The notes: generated by a model not told the origin, from the letters alone. Positions 44,049-54,921 are shown, numbered from the stretch's first letter. The stretch is 64,000 nucleotides of DNA from Caulobacteraceae bacterium (GCA_947475465.1 CANJLK010000003.1:80330-144329), one strand, 5' to 3'. Numbers and translations are program-made.

Positions 44049-44087
44049 TTCAAATTTCTCCGTAACCGCCTGAGGGGTGCTGGAATC

Positions 44088-45473
44088 CTACTTCGAGACC
44101 GGCTTGGCGGCCTCGGCGACCTTGGCCTTGGCGATCACCTCGGCCAGCCGCGCGGTGGGCTTGGGAAGCTTCGGGGTCAGCGCCACCGAGCCGTTCTTCA
44201 GAACGTCCTCGGCGCGGGTCATCTGGAAGTCCTTCTTGATATCGAAGGACTCCGGCGGTGCCTCGGCGGGCTCGTGGGCGCCGACCCGGGCCTTGCCCTC
44301 GTCGGCATTGAGCGCGTTCTTGAAGCTGGCCTCCGAGAACTGATAGGCGCGATTGGCGATCGCCTGGGCCTCGTCGCGGGTCTCAGCCACCTCCAGGTCG
44401 GGCTGGATGCCGGTCTTTTGGATCGAGCGGCCGGAGGGGGTGTAGTAGCGGGCCGTGGTCAGTTTCAGCGCCCCGTCCATGCCGCCACGCAGCGGGATCA
44501 CGGTCTGCACCGAGCCCTTGCCGAAGCTGGTTAGCCCGACGAGTTCGGCGCGCTTGCGGTCCTGAAGGGCGCCCGCGACGATCTCGGCGGCTGAGGCGGT
44601 GCCGGAGTTGATCAGCACCACGATCGGCAGGCCGCCGGTCATGTCGCCCGGCCGGGCATTGTAGCGCTCCACGTCGCGCGGGTCGCGGCCGCGCTGGCTG
44701 ACGATCTCGCCGTTTTCCAGAAAGAGGTCGGAGATCGACACGGCCTGGTCGAGCAGGCCGCCCGGATTATTGCGCAGGTCGAGGATCAGGCCCTTCATCT
44801 TCGGATCCTGGGCCTTGATCTTGGCGAAGGCGGCCTCGGCTTCGTCGGTGGTCTTCTCGTTGAAGCCTGAGATCCGCAGGACGCCGTACTCGCCCTCCAT
44901 GTGCGCCGTCGCGGTCTTGGTCTTGATAACTTCGCGAACGATCTTGACGTCGAAGGGGTCGGACTTGTCGCGGGCGATGGTCAGCGTCACCGTCTCGCCG
45001 GGCTTGCCGCGCATCTGCTTGACGGCCTCATTGACCGATAGACCCAGCACGCTGTCGCCGTTGACGGCGGTGATGTAGTCGCCGGCCTTCACCCCGGCCT
45101 TGGCGGCGGGCGTGTCGTCCATGGGCGAGATGACCTTGACCACCCCGTCCTCGGTAGTGACCTCGAGGCCCAGCCCGCCGTATTCGCCGCGCGTCTGGTC
45201 GCGCATGTCGTCGAAGTTCTCGGGGTCCAGGTAGCCGGAGTGCGGGTCCAGCGACGTGAGCATGCCGTCCAGGGCGGCGTGGATCAGCTTGGTGTCGTCG
45301 ACCTCCGTCACATACTGGTGCTCGACGGTGTCGAGGACGTCCCCGAAAAGGCCCAGCATCCGGTAGGTCTTGGCCCGCGGCTGGGCCGCGGCCATGGCGT
45401 GTTGGCTCACATAGGCCATGGAGCCCGCGCCGAGTACGAAGGCCGAAACGCCGATCAGGAGGTACTTCTTCAT
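44088..45473 (-). CDS. S41 family C-terminal processing peptidase
   Basis: 461 residues. A signal/anchor (YLLIGVSAFVLGAGSMAYVS), PDZ domain (GGLGLEVTTEDGVVKVISPMDDTPAAKAGVKAGDYITAVNG) and S41 peptidase domain in which the catalytic Ser is in INSGTASAAEIVAGAL and the Lys in SFGKGSVQTVIPL. It acts on periplasmic or membrane proteins; in bacteria such CtpA/Prc proteases trim PG enzymes. It follows the EnvC-like gene in the same direction. Confidence 0.93.
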   Translation of the reverse strand: MKKYLLIGVSAFVLGAGSMAYVSQHAMAAAQPRAKTYRMLGLFGDVLDTVEHQYVTEVDDTKLIHAALDGMLTSLDPHSGYLDPENFDDMRDQTRGEYGGLGLEVTTEDGVVKVISPMDDTPAAKAGVKAGDYITAVNGDSVLGLSVNEAVKQMRGKPGETVTLTIARDKSDPFDVKIVREVIKTKTATAHMEGEYGVLRISGFNEKTTDEAEAAFAKIKAQDPKMKGLILDLRNNPGGLLDQAVSISDLFLENGEIVSQRGRDPRDVERYNARPGDMTGGLPIVVLINSGTASAAEIVAGALQDRKRAELVGLTSFGKGSVQTVIPLRGGMDGALKLTTARYYTPSGRSIQKTGIQPDLEVAETRDEAQAIANRAYQFSEASFKNALNADEGKARVGAHEPAEAPPESFDIKKDFQMTRAEDVLKNGSVALTPKLPKPTARLAEVIAKAKVAEAAKPVSK

Positions 45474-45546
45474 CGCCTGCTTAGGCTCCCTTGCGACGCC
45501 GAACGCCGCGTCTGTTACGAGCCCCTCGCGAACGTCTTTCGGACGC

Positions 45547-46404
45547 TCAGCCCGCCTTGGTCTTCAGCCAGCGCGCCGGGTCCACCGGCGAGCCCTGCTC
45601 GCGCACCTCCAGGTAGAGTTCCCTGGTGGCCTGACGAGTCGATTGTCGTCCATCCGCCATCTGTCCGACAGTGTCGCCCGCCGCGACAGATTGCCCGACC
45701 GCGACGGACGTCCGATCCAGGCCAGCAAGCACCAGATGGTATCCACCGGCCAGTCTTAATATCAAGATGACGCCCCAACCCTTAACGGGGCCCACGTATT
45801 GGACAACACCCGCGCCGGGACTGGTCACCTTGGCGCCCCCGGGCGCCGCGATGGTCAGGCCATTGGCGTGGCCGCCGCTGCTGAGCGCCTCACCGAAACG
45901 CCGCAGCACTGGACCGGGGACAGGGCTAGAGAGGGTTTGCGGCGGTGTCATGGCCGCGTCCGGCAGGACCGGCGTCTGCGGTCCGCGCAACTCCGGCGTC
46001 CCGCCGGGCGCCGGCGCGGCCTCGGCCTGCTCGCTCTGGGCGGTGAACAGGGTCTCGCTCTCCACCGCCGCCAGACGGCGCTGGCGCATCATCTCGCTGG
46101 CCTCGCGGGCGTAGCCCTGGGCCTGGGCGCGCAGTTCCGGCGTCATGGCCTTGACCAGGATGGCGGCGTTGACGGCGTCGCGGGCGTCGCGCGGATTGAC
46201 CAGCAGGGCCGGCGGCGGGTCGCGGCGCAACTGCTCCAGCACCGAGAGTAGGCGCGCCAGCTGGCTCATATTGTGCGCCTGCTCGGCGGACAGCTGGGTC
46301 TCCTCGACGTTCAGCCGGGCCAGTTGCTGCTCAGTGGCGGCGATGGCGACCGCGCCAAGAGCCAGGGCGGTGAAGGCGGCGGGGATCAGGAGGGCGTGCT
46401 TCAT
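45547..46404 (-). CDS. EnvC-like murein hydrolase activator (degenerate LytM)
   Basis: 285 residues. A signal peptide (LIPAAFTALALGAVAIA) is followed by a helical coiled-coil region (residues 20-140) and a C-terminal LytM/M23-fold domain. The domain shows GHANGLTIAAPGGAKVTSPGAGVVQYVGPVKGWG but lacks the HxxxD and HxH zinc ligands: the second ligand motif reads YHLVLAGL, without H-x-H, and LYLEVR replaces a ligand. That is the state of EnvC/LdpF activators, which stimulate amidases rather than cut. It is shorter than typical EnvC and sits between rlmH and an S41 protease. Confidence 0.82.
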   Translation of the reverse strand: MKHALLIPAAFTALALGAVAIAATEQQLARLNVEETQLSAEQAHNMSQLARLLSVLEQLRRDPPPALLVNPRDARDAVNAAILVKAMTPELRAQAQGYAREASEMMRQRRLAAVESETLFTAQSEQAEAAPAPGGTPELRGPQTPVLPDAAMTPPQTLSSPVPGPVLRRFGEALSSGGHANGLTIAAPGGAKVTSPGAGVVQYVGPVKGWGVILILRLAGGYHLVLAGLDRTSVAVGQSVAAGDTVGQMADGRQSTRQATRELYLEVREQGSPVDPARWLKTKAG

Positions 46405-46868
46405 CAGTCCCGATGATAGGGCGAACCGGCCAGGATGGAGACTGCCCGATACACCTGTTCGGCCAGCATGGCGCGGGCCAGTGCGTGCGGCCAGGTCTGC
46501 GGCCCGAAGGCCAGCTTGCCGTTGGCCTGGGCCAGCAGGGCGGGGTCGAGGCCATCGGCGCCGCCGATCACGAACACCAGCCTTCGCACCCCGTAATCGC
46601 GCAGCCTGGCGATCTCCTCGGCGAAGGCGCGCGAGGGCCTGGCCTGGCCGTGCTCGTCGCAGGCGATGACATGAGCGTCGGACAGGTGCGGGCGCAGGGC
46701 TTCGGCCTCGGCCGCCTTGCCCGGCTTTCGGGCTTCGACCTCGACCACCTCACAGGGACCAAGGCCCAGCGCCCGCCCGGCGTTGGTCGCGCGCTCTGCA
46801 TAGAGCTTGACCAGCTCCGTCTCCGGGGAACGCGCCAGGCGGCTGATGGCGAGGATGGTGAGTTTCAC
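46404..46868 (-). CDS. rlmH: 23S rRNA pseudouridine-1915 N3-methyltransferase
   Basis: 154 residues from GTG 46868 (VKLTILAISRL), the standard size of this SPOUT methyltransferase. HVIACDEHGQARPSRAFAEE, FVIGGADGLDPALLAQANGKLAFG with the SAM-binding knot and MLAEQVYRAVSILAGSPYHR are typical. The ATG of the EnvC-like gene overlaps the rlmH stop. It lies downstream of the sigma factor gene. Confidence 0.95.
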   Translation of the reverse strand: MKLTILAISRLARSPETELVKLYAERATNAGRALGLGPCEVVEVEARKPGKAAEAEALRPHLSDAHVIACDEHGQARPSRAFAEEIARLRDYGVRRLVFVIGGADGLDPALLAQANGKLAFGPQTWPHALARAMLAEQVYRAVSILAGSPYHRD

Positions 46869-46914
46869 GCCCCACCGATAGCGCGTCCCTCCCCACAACG
46901 GAGAGGAAAGTTCG

Positions 46915-47529
46915 CTAAGCCGCCAAGCGGGCCGGAGTCAGGTGGCTGAGTTGGGCCAGGATATCGCCCATGGCCGCGCTCGGGCGGATCTGGTCGTCAC
47001 CGTAGGAGCCTTCAGCCAGGATCAGGGCCAGGCGGTCGCGAGCCCGGCTAACACGGCTCTTGATGGTGCCGGCCGCGGCGCCGCACATCTCGGCCACTTC
47101 TTCATAGGAGAAGCCGCCGGCGCCGATCAGGATCAGGGCCTCGCGCTGCTCGTCCGGGAGCTTGGCGATGGCGCGGCGCAGTTCGTCGAGTTCCAGCGTC
47201 GACATCGGATCGTCGATGGCCACAAGGGTTGCCTCGGCGGTGTCCTGGTCGAGTTGCTGCTGGCGCCATGACCGGCGCTTGTCGGAATAGAACTGGTTGC
47301 GCAGGATCATGAACACCCAGGCTTTCAGGTTGGTCCCGGGCGTGAAGCTCTTGCGACCTGTCCAGGCCTTAAGCAGGGCTTCCTGCGCCAGATCGTCGCC
47401 CTCGCTGGCGTTGCGGCCGCACATCGAGCGCGCGTAGGCGCGCATCTTGGGGATCAGGGCCGTGAGGTCGCGGCGGAAGGCCTCGGCGTCGACCAGGGCC
47501 TGCTGTTCGTTGTCCTGAAGATGGGTCAT
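46915..47529 (-). CDS. EcfG-like ECF sigma factor (sigma-24 family)
   Basis: 204 residues. Region 2 has FRRDLTALIPKMRAYARSMC, DLAQEALLKAWTGRKSFTPGTNLKAWVFMILRNQFYSDKRR; region 4 has LPDEQREALILIGAGGFSYEEVAEMCGAAAGTIKSRVSRARDRL. These are the marks of the EcfG/SigT group of alphaproteobacteria. The usual neighbours nepR and phyR are absent, so it may be a paralog such as SigU rather than the main GSR sigma factor. GGGAG precedes the ATG. An EcfG-like promoter is present upstream. Confidence 0.85.
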   Translation of the reverse strand: MTHLQDNEQQALVDAEAFRRDLTALIPKMRAYARSMCGRNASEGDDLAQEALLKAWTGRKSFTPGTNLKAWVFMILRNQFYSDKRRSWRQQQLDQDTAEATLVAIDDPMSTLELDELRRAIAKLPDEQREALILIGAGGFSYEEVAEMCGAAAGTIKSRVSRARDRLALILAEGSYGDDQIRPSAAMGDILAQLSHLTPARLAA

Positions 47530-47572
47530 GTCGGGCTCCCTGGCGTGGAGCGACGCATCTCCACATCACGGT

Positions 47573-47597
47573 AACGCTTCGAAACCCGATAAGCTCC
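47573..47597 (-). promoter_or_regulatory. Candidate EcfG-type promoter before the sigma factor gene
   Basis: On the minus strand GGAGC, 16 bp, CGTT, one mismatch from GGAAC-N16-CGTT. The -10 lies 44 bp upstream of the ATG at 47529. Autoregulation or regulation by another EcfG sigma is inferred. Confidence 0.45.
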
Positions 47598-47640
47598 GCC
47601 GTAGCGGAACTATTTCTGACCTGAGCCTTTGGGCAGGCGT

Positions 47641-48018
47641 TTAGACTGCCGCCTTGACGTCGGTGCGGTGGCCAGCGTCCACCGACCAGATCTTCTCGAT
47701 GTTGTAGAAGGTGCGGACCTCGGGGCGGAACAGGTGGATGATCACGTCGCCGGTGTCGATCAGAACCCAGTCGCAGTGCGGCAGGCCTTCGACCCGCGCC
47801 TTGCCGTAGCCTTCGTCCTTCAGGGCGCGCAGCAGGTGGTCGGCCATGGCGCCGACATGGCGGTGCGACCGCCCTGAGGCGACCACCAGGCCGTCGGCCA
47901 CGGCGCTCTTGCCCTTCAGATCGATGAAAATCACATCCTGGGCCTTGTCGTCGTCGAGACGGGCCAGGATCATCTCCTCCAGCGCCTGGATGCGACTGGC
48001 GGGGTCCTCGGAGGCCAT
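47641..48018 (-). CDS. rsfS: Ribosome silencing factor (RsfS/Iojap)
   Basis: 125 residues from ATG 48018. RsfS binds L14 and blocks subunit joining. QDVIFIDLKGKSAVADGLVVASGRSHRHVGAMADHL and IDTGDVIIHLFRPEVRTFYNIEKIWS are the hallmarks. The start is not certain: the ATG has no Shine-Dalgarno, whereas a CTG at 48078, in frame and 7 bp after AAAGGAG, would add 20 residues. It follows the nadD gene and is the last of the obg-proB-proA-nadD run. Confidence 0.92.
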   Translation of the reverse strand: MASEDPASRIQALEEMILARLDDDKAQDVIFIDLKGKSAVADGLVVASGRSHRHVGAMADHLLRALKDEGYGKARVEGLPHCDWVLIDTGDVIIHLFRPEVRTFYNIEKIWSVDAGHRTDVKAAV

Positions 48019-48132
48019 GGCGCCGCGAGCGGGGCCCTTGTCCTCTTGCGCGCGGGGCGCGGGGTCTTGGTTCAGCGGGGTGCTCCTTTGATGTCCTCGC
48101 AAGAGGCACCCTAGCACGGGATGGACGCTAGG

Positions 48133-48816
48133 TCAGCCGCCAGTCTTTGCAGCCGCCGGGCGGCGCAGGCGTTTCATCCGCTCGCGCAGCGCCGTCGATG
48201 ACTGAAAGTTGAAGCGACCAAACAGAAAGACCCAGGCGGGGGACCGCCGCCGGGCCAGGACCGGGGCCGCGGCCGAAGGCCGGCGGAAGTGGGCAAAGCG
48301 AAGGGCGGTGGGCGAGAACCGGCTTTTCAGCGAGATCCAGGGGCGTGACACCACAGCCACGGGGATTTCGCGCATGATCTGCGTCCAGCCCCGCCAGCGG
48401 TGGAAGCTGGCCAAGCTGTCGGCGCCCATGATCCAGACGAATTTCACGCCGGGGAACCGGGCCTTCAGGGCGCGGACCGTATCGATGGTGTAGGCGCTGC
48501 CCAGCTTGGTCTCGGCGTCGGAGACAATCATGTCCGGGCCCTTGGCCAGGGCCTGGGCGCCGGTCATGCGCTCGGCCAGGTCGGCGGTGTCGCGGCTGGA
48601 TTTCAGCGGGTTCTGCGGCGAGACCAGCCAGATCACCCGGTCCAGGTCGAGGCGGCGCTTGGCGGTCTCGGCCACGTGGGCGTGACCTTCGTGAGCGGGG
48701 TTGAACGAGCCGCCATAGAGGCCGACCCGCATGCCGGCCGACAGACTGAAGCCCAGCCTGAGCGCGCCGGGGCGACCGCCGAGCGGCAGGCGTGCGGCCG
48801 GACCGGCTGACCACAT
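48133..48816 (-). CDS. nadD: Nicotinate-nucleotide adenylyltransferase
   Basis: 227 residues from ATG 48816, 4 bp after the proA stop. NadD adenylates nicotinate mononucleotide in NAD synthesis. The nucleotidyltransferase signature GLYGGSFNPAHEGHAHVAE is followed by VIWLVSPQNPLKSS, WIMGADSLASFHRW and the end region. An ATG at 48732 just before the signature (MRVGLYGG) would give a 199-residue protein and cannot be excluded. The C-terminal ~80 residues are rather divergent. Confidence 0.9.
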   Translation of the reverse strand: MWSAGPAARLPLGGRPGALRLGFSLSAGMRVGLYGGSFNPAHEGHAHVAETAKRRLDLDRVIWLVSPQNPLKSSRDTADLAERMTGAQALAKGPDMIVSDAETKLGSAYTIDTVRALKARFPGVKFVWIMGADSLASFHRWRGWTQIMREIPVAVVSRPWISLKSRFSPTALRFAHFRRPSAAAPVLARRRSPAWVFLFGRFNFQSSTALRERMKRLRRPAAAKTGG

Positions 48817-48820
48817 GGCG

Positions 48821-50401
48821 TCAGGCCTTGCGGGGCGGAGTGGACGCCCCCCCGCGGTCCAGGGAAAGATCGGCCTGGCGCACCCGGGCGCGGACGGTGA
48901 ACACCCCGTCGCCGGCCAGCACTCCGCCGCGCGCAAACAGCCGTCCGTTCTGCCAGTTGGACAGGCCAAGCTCCGGCCGGTTCAGCGCATATTGGCCGTC
49001 CACCCAGCGGGTGAAGCCGTCGCCGGTGAAGGGTGCGTCCACGGCGGCGTAGAAGCGCTCGTGAGCTTCGGCGTCCTGGGCGATCAGGCTGGCGGCGAAC
49101 CGGGGGCTATACCGGTTGAAGAGGTCAACGGCCGCCCCGAGGCTGTCGACGATCCTCAGGGTGATCTCCGGCGTCGCCTCCCACTCCCATTCGCGGCCGA
49201 GTTCGGCGTCGGCGATGGGCTCGACCAGCGGCTCCTCGACCGGCCCCTGGGCGCGGACAACCGGACCCCGCAGGGCCCGCAGGGCCGCCGGGATGAGCGC
49301 CATGTCGGCCTCGGCCACATGCAGCTTCCAGCCGCTGCGCCGTTCGCCCGCGGCGGCCAGCGCATCCAGGAAGACTGGGACCAAGTCGGCGGCCCGCTCG
49401 CGCACGATCAGGCAGACGTTGAGGGAATTGCAGACCTTGCGGTCCAGGGAATGGAAGACCGCCGCGTGGAAGCGGTCGGCGTCGGCGCTGGCGTCGGCCA
49501 CAAGCCAGGCTCCGCCCGTGCCGTGCAGGCTGACCGGCGTACCGGCCTGGCGGGCGATGGCGCCCAGCTGGGCGACCGCGGGCCCGGAGCCCCTGGCGAC
49601 GGCCAGGGCCAGCCTGGGATCGGCGAACATCGCCCAGCCGGCGGCGTGGGCCGCGGAGTCCACCAGCACGGCGGCGCCCGGCGGCAGGCCGGCGCTCGCC
49701 AGCGCCGGCGCCAGCGCCTCGGCGACGATGGCGCGCGCGGTGCCCAGCGCATCCGAGCCGATCCGGAAGACCACCGTGTTGCCGCCGCGCAGCACGCCCG
49801 TGGCGTCGGCGAACACATTGGGGCGCCCCTCGAAGACGAAGCCCACGACGCCCAGGGGCGCGGTCACCTGGTCCACCTGCCAGCCATCGTGCGCGACGGT
49901 CTCCAGCACCTTGCCGCGGGCGGGCGCGGCGTCGCGCCACGCCCTAAGGCCCGCCACCATGTCGGCGCGCATGGCCGCATCGGCCCGGAGGCGGGTGGTG
50001 GAGCGGCCCCGGGCGGCGGCGGCGGCCACGTCGGCGGCGTTGGCCTGGGCGATCCGCGTCCAGCTGGCGTCGTCGGCCAGACGGTCGGCGAAGGCGGCGA
50101 AGAAGGCGGTGATGGCGGCGTCGGACACCGCGCCCATCCGGGCGAAGGCCTCGGCGGCGGCGGCCACGGCCGCGGCGGCGGTGGCCTGTTCTGCGGCGGG
50201 GACATGCAGCAGGTCGCCGGTGTCCTGCACAACCACCAGCCGGTCGCCGGGTCGGAAGGCCTGGGCCAGCGCCGGGCTCACATAGGCGACCCTGTCGCCG
50301 CCGAACACAATGGCCTGGCCGGCGGCAAGCGCCTGCAGCCGCCCCTCGCGGGTCGGGCCAGGCTCATGCCGTGCGCCGCCATCGTCCACGCCGTGCCCCA
50401 T
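48821..50401 (-). CDS. proA: Glutamate-5-semialdehyde dehydrogenase, extended form
   Basis: 526 residues, about 100 longer than usual ProA. The dehydrogenase core is clear: TAPLGVVGFVFEGRPNVFADA, RGGNTVVFRIGSDALGTA, the catalytic Cys in HSLDRKVCNSLNVCLIV and EWEATPEITLRIVDS. Extra are an N-terminal ~70 residues (VFGGDRVAYVSPALAQAF; VVVQDTGDLLHVP) and a diverged C-terminus (GLSNWQNGRLFARGGVLAGD), where ordinary ProA ends in an RGDGQ-type motif. It lies 31 bp after proB. ProA reduces gamma-glutamyl phosphate in proline synthesis. Confidence 0.85.
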   Translation of the reverse strand: MGHGVDDGGARHEPGPTREGRLQALAAGQAIVFGGDRVAYVSPALAQAFRPGDRLVVVQDTGDLLHVPAAEQATAAAAVAAAAEAFARMGAVSDAAITAFFAAFADRLADDASWTRIAQANAADVAAAAARGRSTTRLRADAAMRADMVAGLRAWRDAAPARGKVLETVAHDGWQVDQVTAPLGVVGFVFEGRPNVFADATGVLRGGNTVVFRIGSDALGTARAIVAEALAPALASAGLPPGAAVLVDSAAHAAGWAMFADPRLALAVARGSGPAVAQLGAIARQAGTPVSLHGTGGAWLVADASADADRFHAAVFHSLDRKVCNSLNVCLIVRERAADLVPVFLDALAAAGERRSGWKLHVAEADMALIPAALRALRGPVVRAQGPVEEPLVEPIADAELGREWEWEATPEITLRIVDSLGAAVDLFNRYSPRFAASLIAQDAEAHERFYAAVDAPFTGDGFTRWVDGQYALNRPELGLSNWQNGRLFARGGVLAGDGVFTVRARVRQADLSLDRGGASTPPRKA

Positions 50402-50432
50402 ATGCTCAGTTTGAGCCTTAGACGTCTTTTCG

Positions 50433-52792
<2,360 letters not shown>

Positions 52793-52829
52793 CTATTCGA
52801 CCTCGGCCGCGCCGGCTATTGCTCAGGCC

Positions 52830-53243
52830 ATGCTCAAGCTTGTCTTCTATGTCAGTTTCAAGACGACGCCCTGGCCGCTGGACGAGCCGGACCTGGCGGC
52901 GATCACCGAAGTCGCCCAGTCGCGCAACGCCGACCTTGATGTGACCGGCGCGCTGGTCTCGACCCAGCGGCATTTTTCCCAGGTCCTTGAAGGACCGCCC
53001 GCCGGCGTCGACGCGATCATGGACAGCATCGCGCGCGACCCGCGGCATCGCGCGATGCGGATCGTCGAGGTGCGGCCGGCCCAGCACCGACTGTTCCCGG
53101 AATGGAGCCTCGCCTACGCCGGGCGCGCCACCTATGTCGGAGCCATGATCGCGCCGCTGGTCGAGGGTGGGACGGAGCCCGACGCCCAACGCCTGATGGC
53201 CTGCATCCGCAAGTTCGCCAGCACGCTGGACGCGGGCGCCTGA
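52830..53243 (+). CDS. BLUF-domain blue-light photoreceptor, single domain
   Basis: 137 residues from ATG 52830. The BLUF fold is clear: LVFYVSF with the flavin-contacting Tyr7, SRNADLDVTGALV with Asn33, and HFSQVLEGPPAGVDAIMDSIARDPRHRAM with the switch Gln51. The C-terminal ~35 residues are helical and there is no output domain, so signalling must be through a protein partner. With lovK at 7794-8885 it is the second blue-light sensor in the window. A Trp at residue 15 replaces no known key residue. Confidence 0.9.
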   Translation: MLKLVFYVSFKTTPWPLDEPDLAAITEVAQSRNADLDVTGALVSTQRHFSQVLEGPPAGVDAIMDSIARDPRHRAMRIVEVRPAQHRLFPEWSLAYAGRATYVGAMIAPLVEGGTEPDAQRLMACIRKFASTLDAGA

Positions 53244-53290
53244 GCCGGCGAGGGGACGGGGACCGCGCGCGGCGATCCCCGCCCTGGCGC

Positions 53291-53827
53291 CTACGCCAGC
53301 CACACCATCATCCGGGTTGGAACCTCCGCCCCGCCGCGAGCCAGGCAGGGCCTTAGCTCGACGTCGCCGGTGTAGAGGAAGCCCGCCTTGCACAGCACCG
53401 CGCCCGAGGCCGGGTTGTCGGTGAAGTGGCCGGCCACGACGACGCGCTTGCGCCAGTCGCGCTTCACCCACGTCAGCACGCCGCGGGCCGCCTCGGTGGC
53501 GTAGCCGCGGTTCCAGAACGGGCGGCCCAGCCAGTAGCCGAGCTCCGGGCGCGGCCCGTGGCGATGGGTGACGCCGACCATGCCGACCAGGCCGAAGGCG
53601 TGGTGTTCGATGGCGAAGACGGCGTCACGGTCCCAGTCGGCCTTCTGCATCCGGGCCAGCCACGCCTCGGCGTCGGCGCGCCCATAGGGGTGCGGCATGG
53701 ACGAGACCATGCCGGCCACGCCGATGTCGCCGGCCAGCAGGGTCAGGCGGTCGGCGTCGTTAGCCACCGGACCGCGCAGCAGGAGCCGTTCGGTGGAGAT
53801 CGCCGGGGAAATTTCAATCGCGCACAT
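53291..53827 (-). CDS. GNAT family N-acetyltransferase (RimJ/RimL-like)
   Basis: 178 residues. ISTERLLLRGPVANDADRL at the start, LGYWLGRPFWNRGYATEAARGVLTWV with the acetyl-CoA loop and VVAGHFTDNPASGAVLCKAGFLYTGDVEL are the RimJ/L group marks. These acetylate protein N-termini or small molecules; the substrate is unknown. It is convergent with the BLUF gene. Confidence 0.87.
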   Translation of the reverse strand: MCAIEISPAISTERLLLRGPVANDADRLTLLAGDIGVAGMVSSMPHPYGRADAEAWLARMQKADWDRDAVFAIEHHAFGLVGMVGVTHRHGPRPELGYWLGRPFWNRGYATEAARGVLTWVKRDWRKRVVVAGHFTDNPASGAVLCKAGFLYTGDVELRPCLARGGAEVPTRMMVWLA

Positions 53828-53879
53828 GTCTGCCTCCCGGCCCCGCGCCCCTCCGGGAGGCGGCTGGAGCCCAAAACGA

Positions 53880-53913
53880 AAGCGGGGAGCCCGGCTGTCC
53901 GGACTCCCCGCTT
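53880..53913 (-). terminator. Intrinsic terminator of rpmA
   Basis: AAGCGGGGAG (53880-53889) pairs perfectly with CTCCCCGCTT (53904-53913) around a 14-nt loop that itself contains CCGG-N4-CCGG. On the minus strand the stem is followed by TTCGTTTTGG. It lies 61 bp past the rpmA stop. Confidence 0.75.
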
Positions 53914-53973
53914 AAGGTTCGTCTGTCCGGCTCAGCCCTTGGATCGGGCGGAACCGGAGATGAGGCGGTTCCG

Positions 53974-54240
53974 CTATTCGGCGGCGGTCGGGACCACGAT
54001 ATTCACGTAGGTCCGGTCGTCGCGCTTGGTGATGAACTTCACATTGCCCGTCGCGGTGGCGAACAGGGTGTGGTCGCGGCCGAGGCCGACATTGTCACCC
54101 GGCCAGAACTTGGTGCCGCGCTGACGCACGAGGATGTTGCCGGCGAGCACCGCTTCGCCGCCGAACTTCTTCACGCCCAGGCGCTGACCGGCCGAATCGC
54201 GACCGTTACGCGAGGAGCCGCCTGATTTCTTGTGAGCCAT
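53974..54240 (-). CDS. rpmA: 50S ribosomal protein L27
   Basis: 88 residues, starting [20 protein letters not shown] and ending in the usual IVVPTAAE. L27 reaches the peptidyl-transferase centre. [29 protein letters not shown] is the conserved core. The order rplU-rpmA, and obg further on, is the common bacterial arrangement. Confidence 0.98.
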   Translation of the reverse strand: MAHKKSGGSSRNGRDSAGQRLGVKKFGGEAVLAGNILVRQRGTKFWPGDNVGLGRDHTLFATATGNVKFITKRDDRTYVNIVVPTAAE

Positions 54241-54269
54241 GGTGCTCTCCTAAATCCTGTCAGCCCGCC

Positions 54270-54878
54270 TTACTCGGCGGACTTGTCCTTCTTGGGGGCG
54301 GCGGCCTTCTTCGGCGCAGCCGCCTTCTTGGCGGGGGCTTCAGCCTTGGCTTCGGCCGGAGCGGCCTCAGCCTTGGCGGCCGGAGCGGCCTTCGCCTTCG
54401 GCGCCGCGGGGGCCTTGGCGGCCTTCTTCGGCGCCTGGATCTTCTTGGCGGCGGCCGCCGCGGCCTGGTCGGCCGGGCTGATGAACTTCAGGCCGCGGGC
54501 GCGGGCGTCGAGCTCACCCTTGGTGGTGAGGTCGACCTTGCCGTCCCACTTGGTTTCCTTGCCGTCGGCGCCGGCGATCGCCGTCACCCGCAGCACGGTC
54601 TCGTGCTGGCGGTGGCCCAGCGTGCGGCGATAGCCCTGGCGGCGGATCTTCTTGAAGATCTTCACCTTCTCACCCTTGCGGGTTTCGACCAGGGTCGCCG
54701 ACACCGAGGCGCCCGCCACCGTCGGCGCGCCGATAACCACGGCCTCGCCTTCGCCAACCATCAGGACTTCGCCAAACGCGATCGCCGCGCCAGGTTCGCC
54801 ATCGAGTTTTTCGACAACCATCAGATCGCCGGGGGAGACCCGGTACTGCTTGCCGCCGGTTTTGATCACCGCGTACAT
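54270..54878 (-). CDS. rplU: 50S ribosomal protein L21 with long Ala/Lys-rich tail
   Basis: 202 residues from ATG 54878, starting MYAVIKTGGKQYRV. The first ~105 residues are ordinary L21 (VKIFKKIRRQGYRRTLGHRQHETVLRV). The tail of about 75 residues is repetitive in A, K, P and E (APKKAAKAPAAPKAKAAP), as seen in several alphaproteobacterial L21 proteins. The 5' leader holds a strong promoter and a hairpin. Confidence 0.97.
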   Translation of the reverse strand: MYAVIKTGGKQYRVSPGDLMVVEKLDGEPGAAIAFGEVLMVGEGEAVVIGAPTVAGASVSATLVETRKGEKVKIFKKIRRQGYRRTLGHRQHETVLRVTAIAGADGKETKWDGKVDLTTKGELDARARGLKFISPADQAAAAAAKKIQAPKKAAKAPAAPKAKAAPAAKAEAAPAEAKAEAPAKKAAAPKKAAAPKKDKSAE

Positions 54879-54921
54879 CGTTAGCGCGCCTTCAAAGTCA
54901 CTTGTATGTGCAAAACGGAAC

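Noticed and set aside
43891..44073. 60-codon plus-strand ORF within the MITE-like repeat
   Set aside because: It lies entirely in the inverted repeat, has no Shine-Dalgarno and no protein-like composition.
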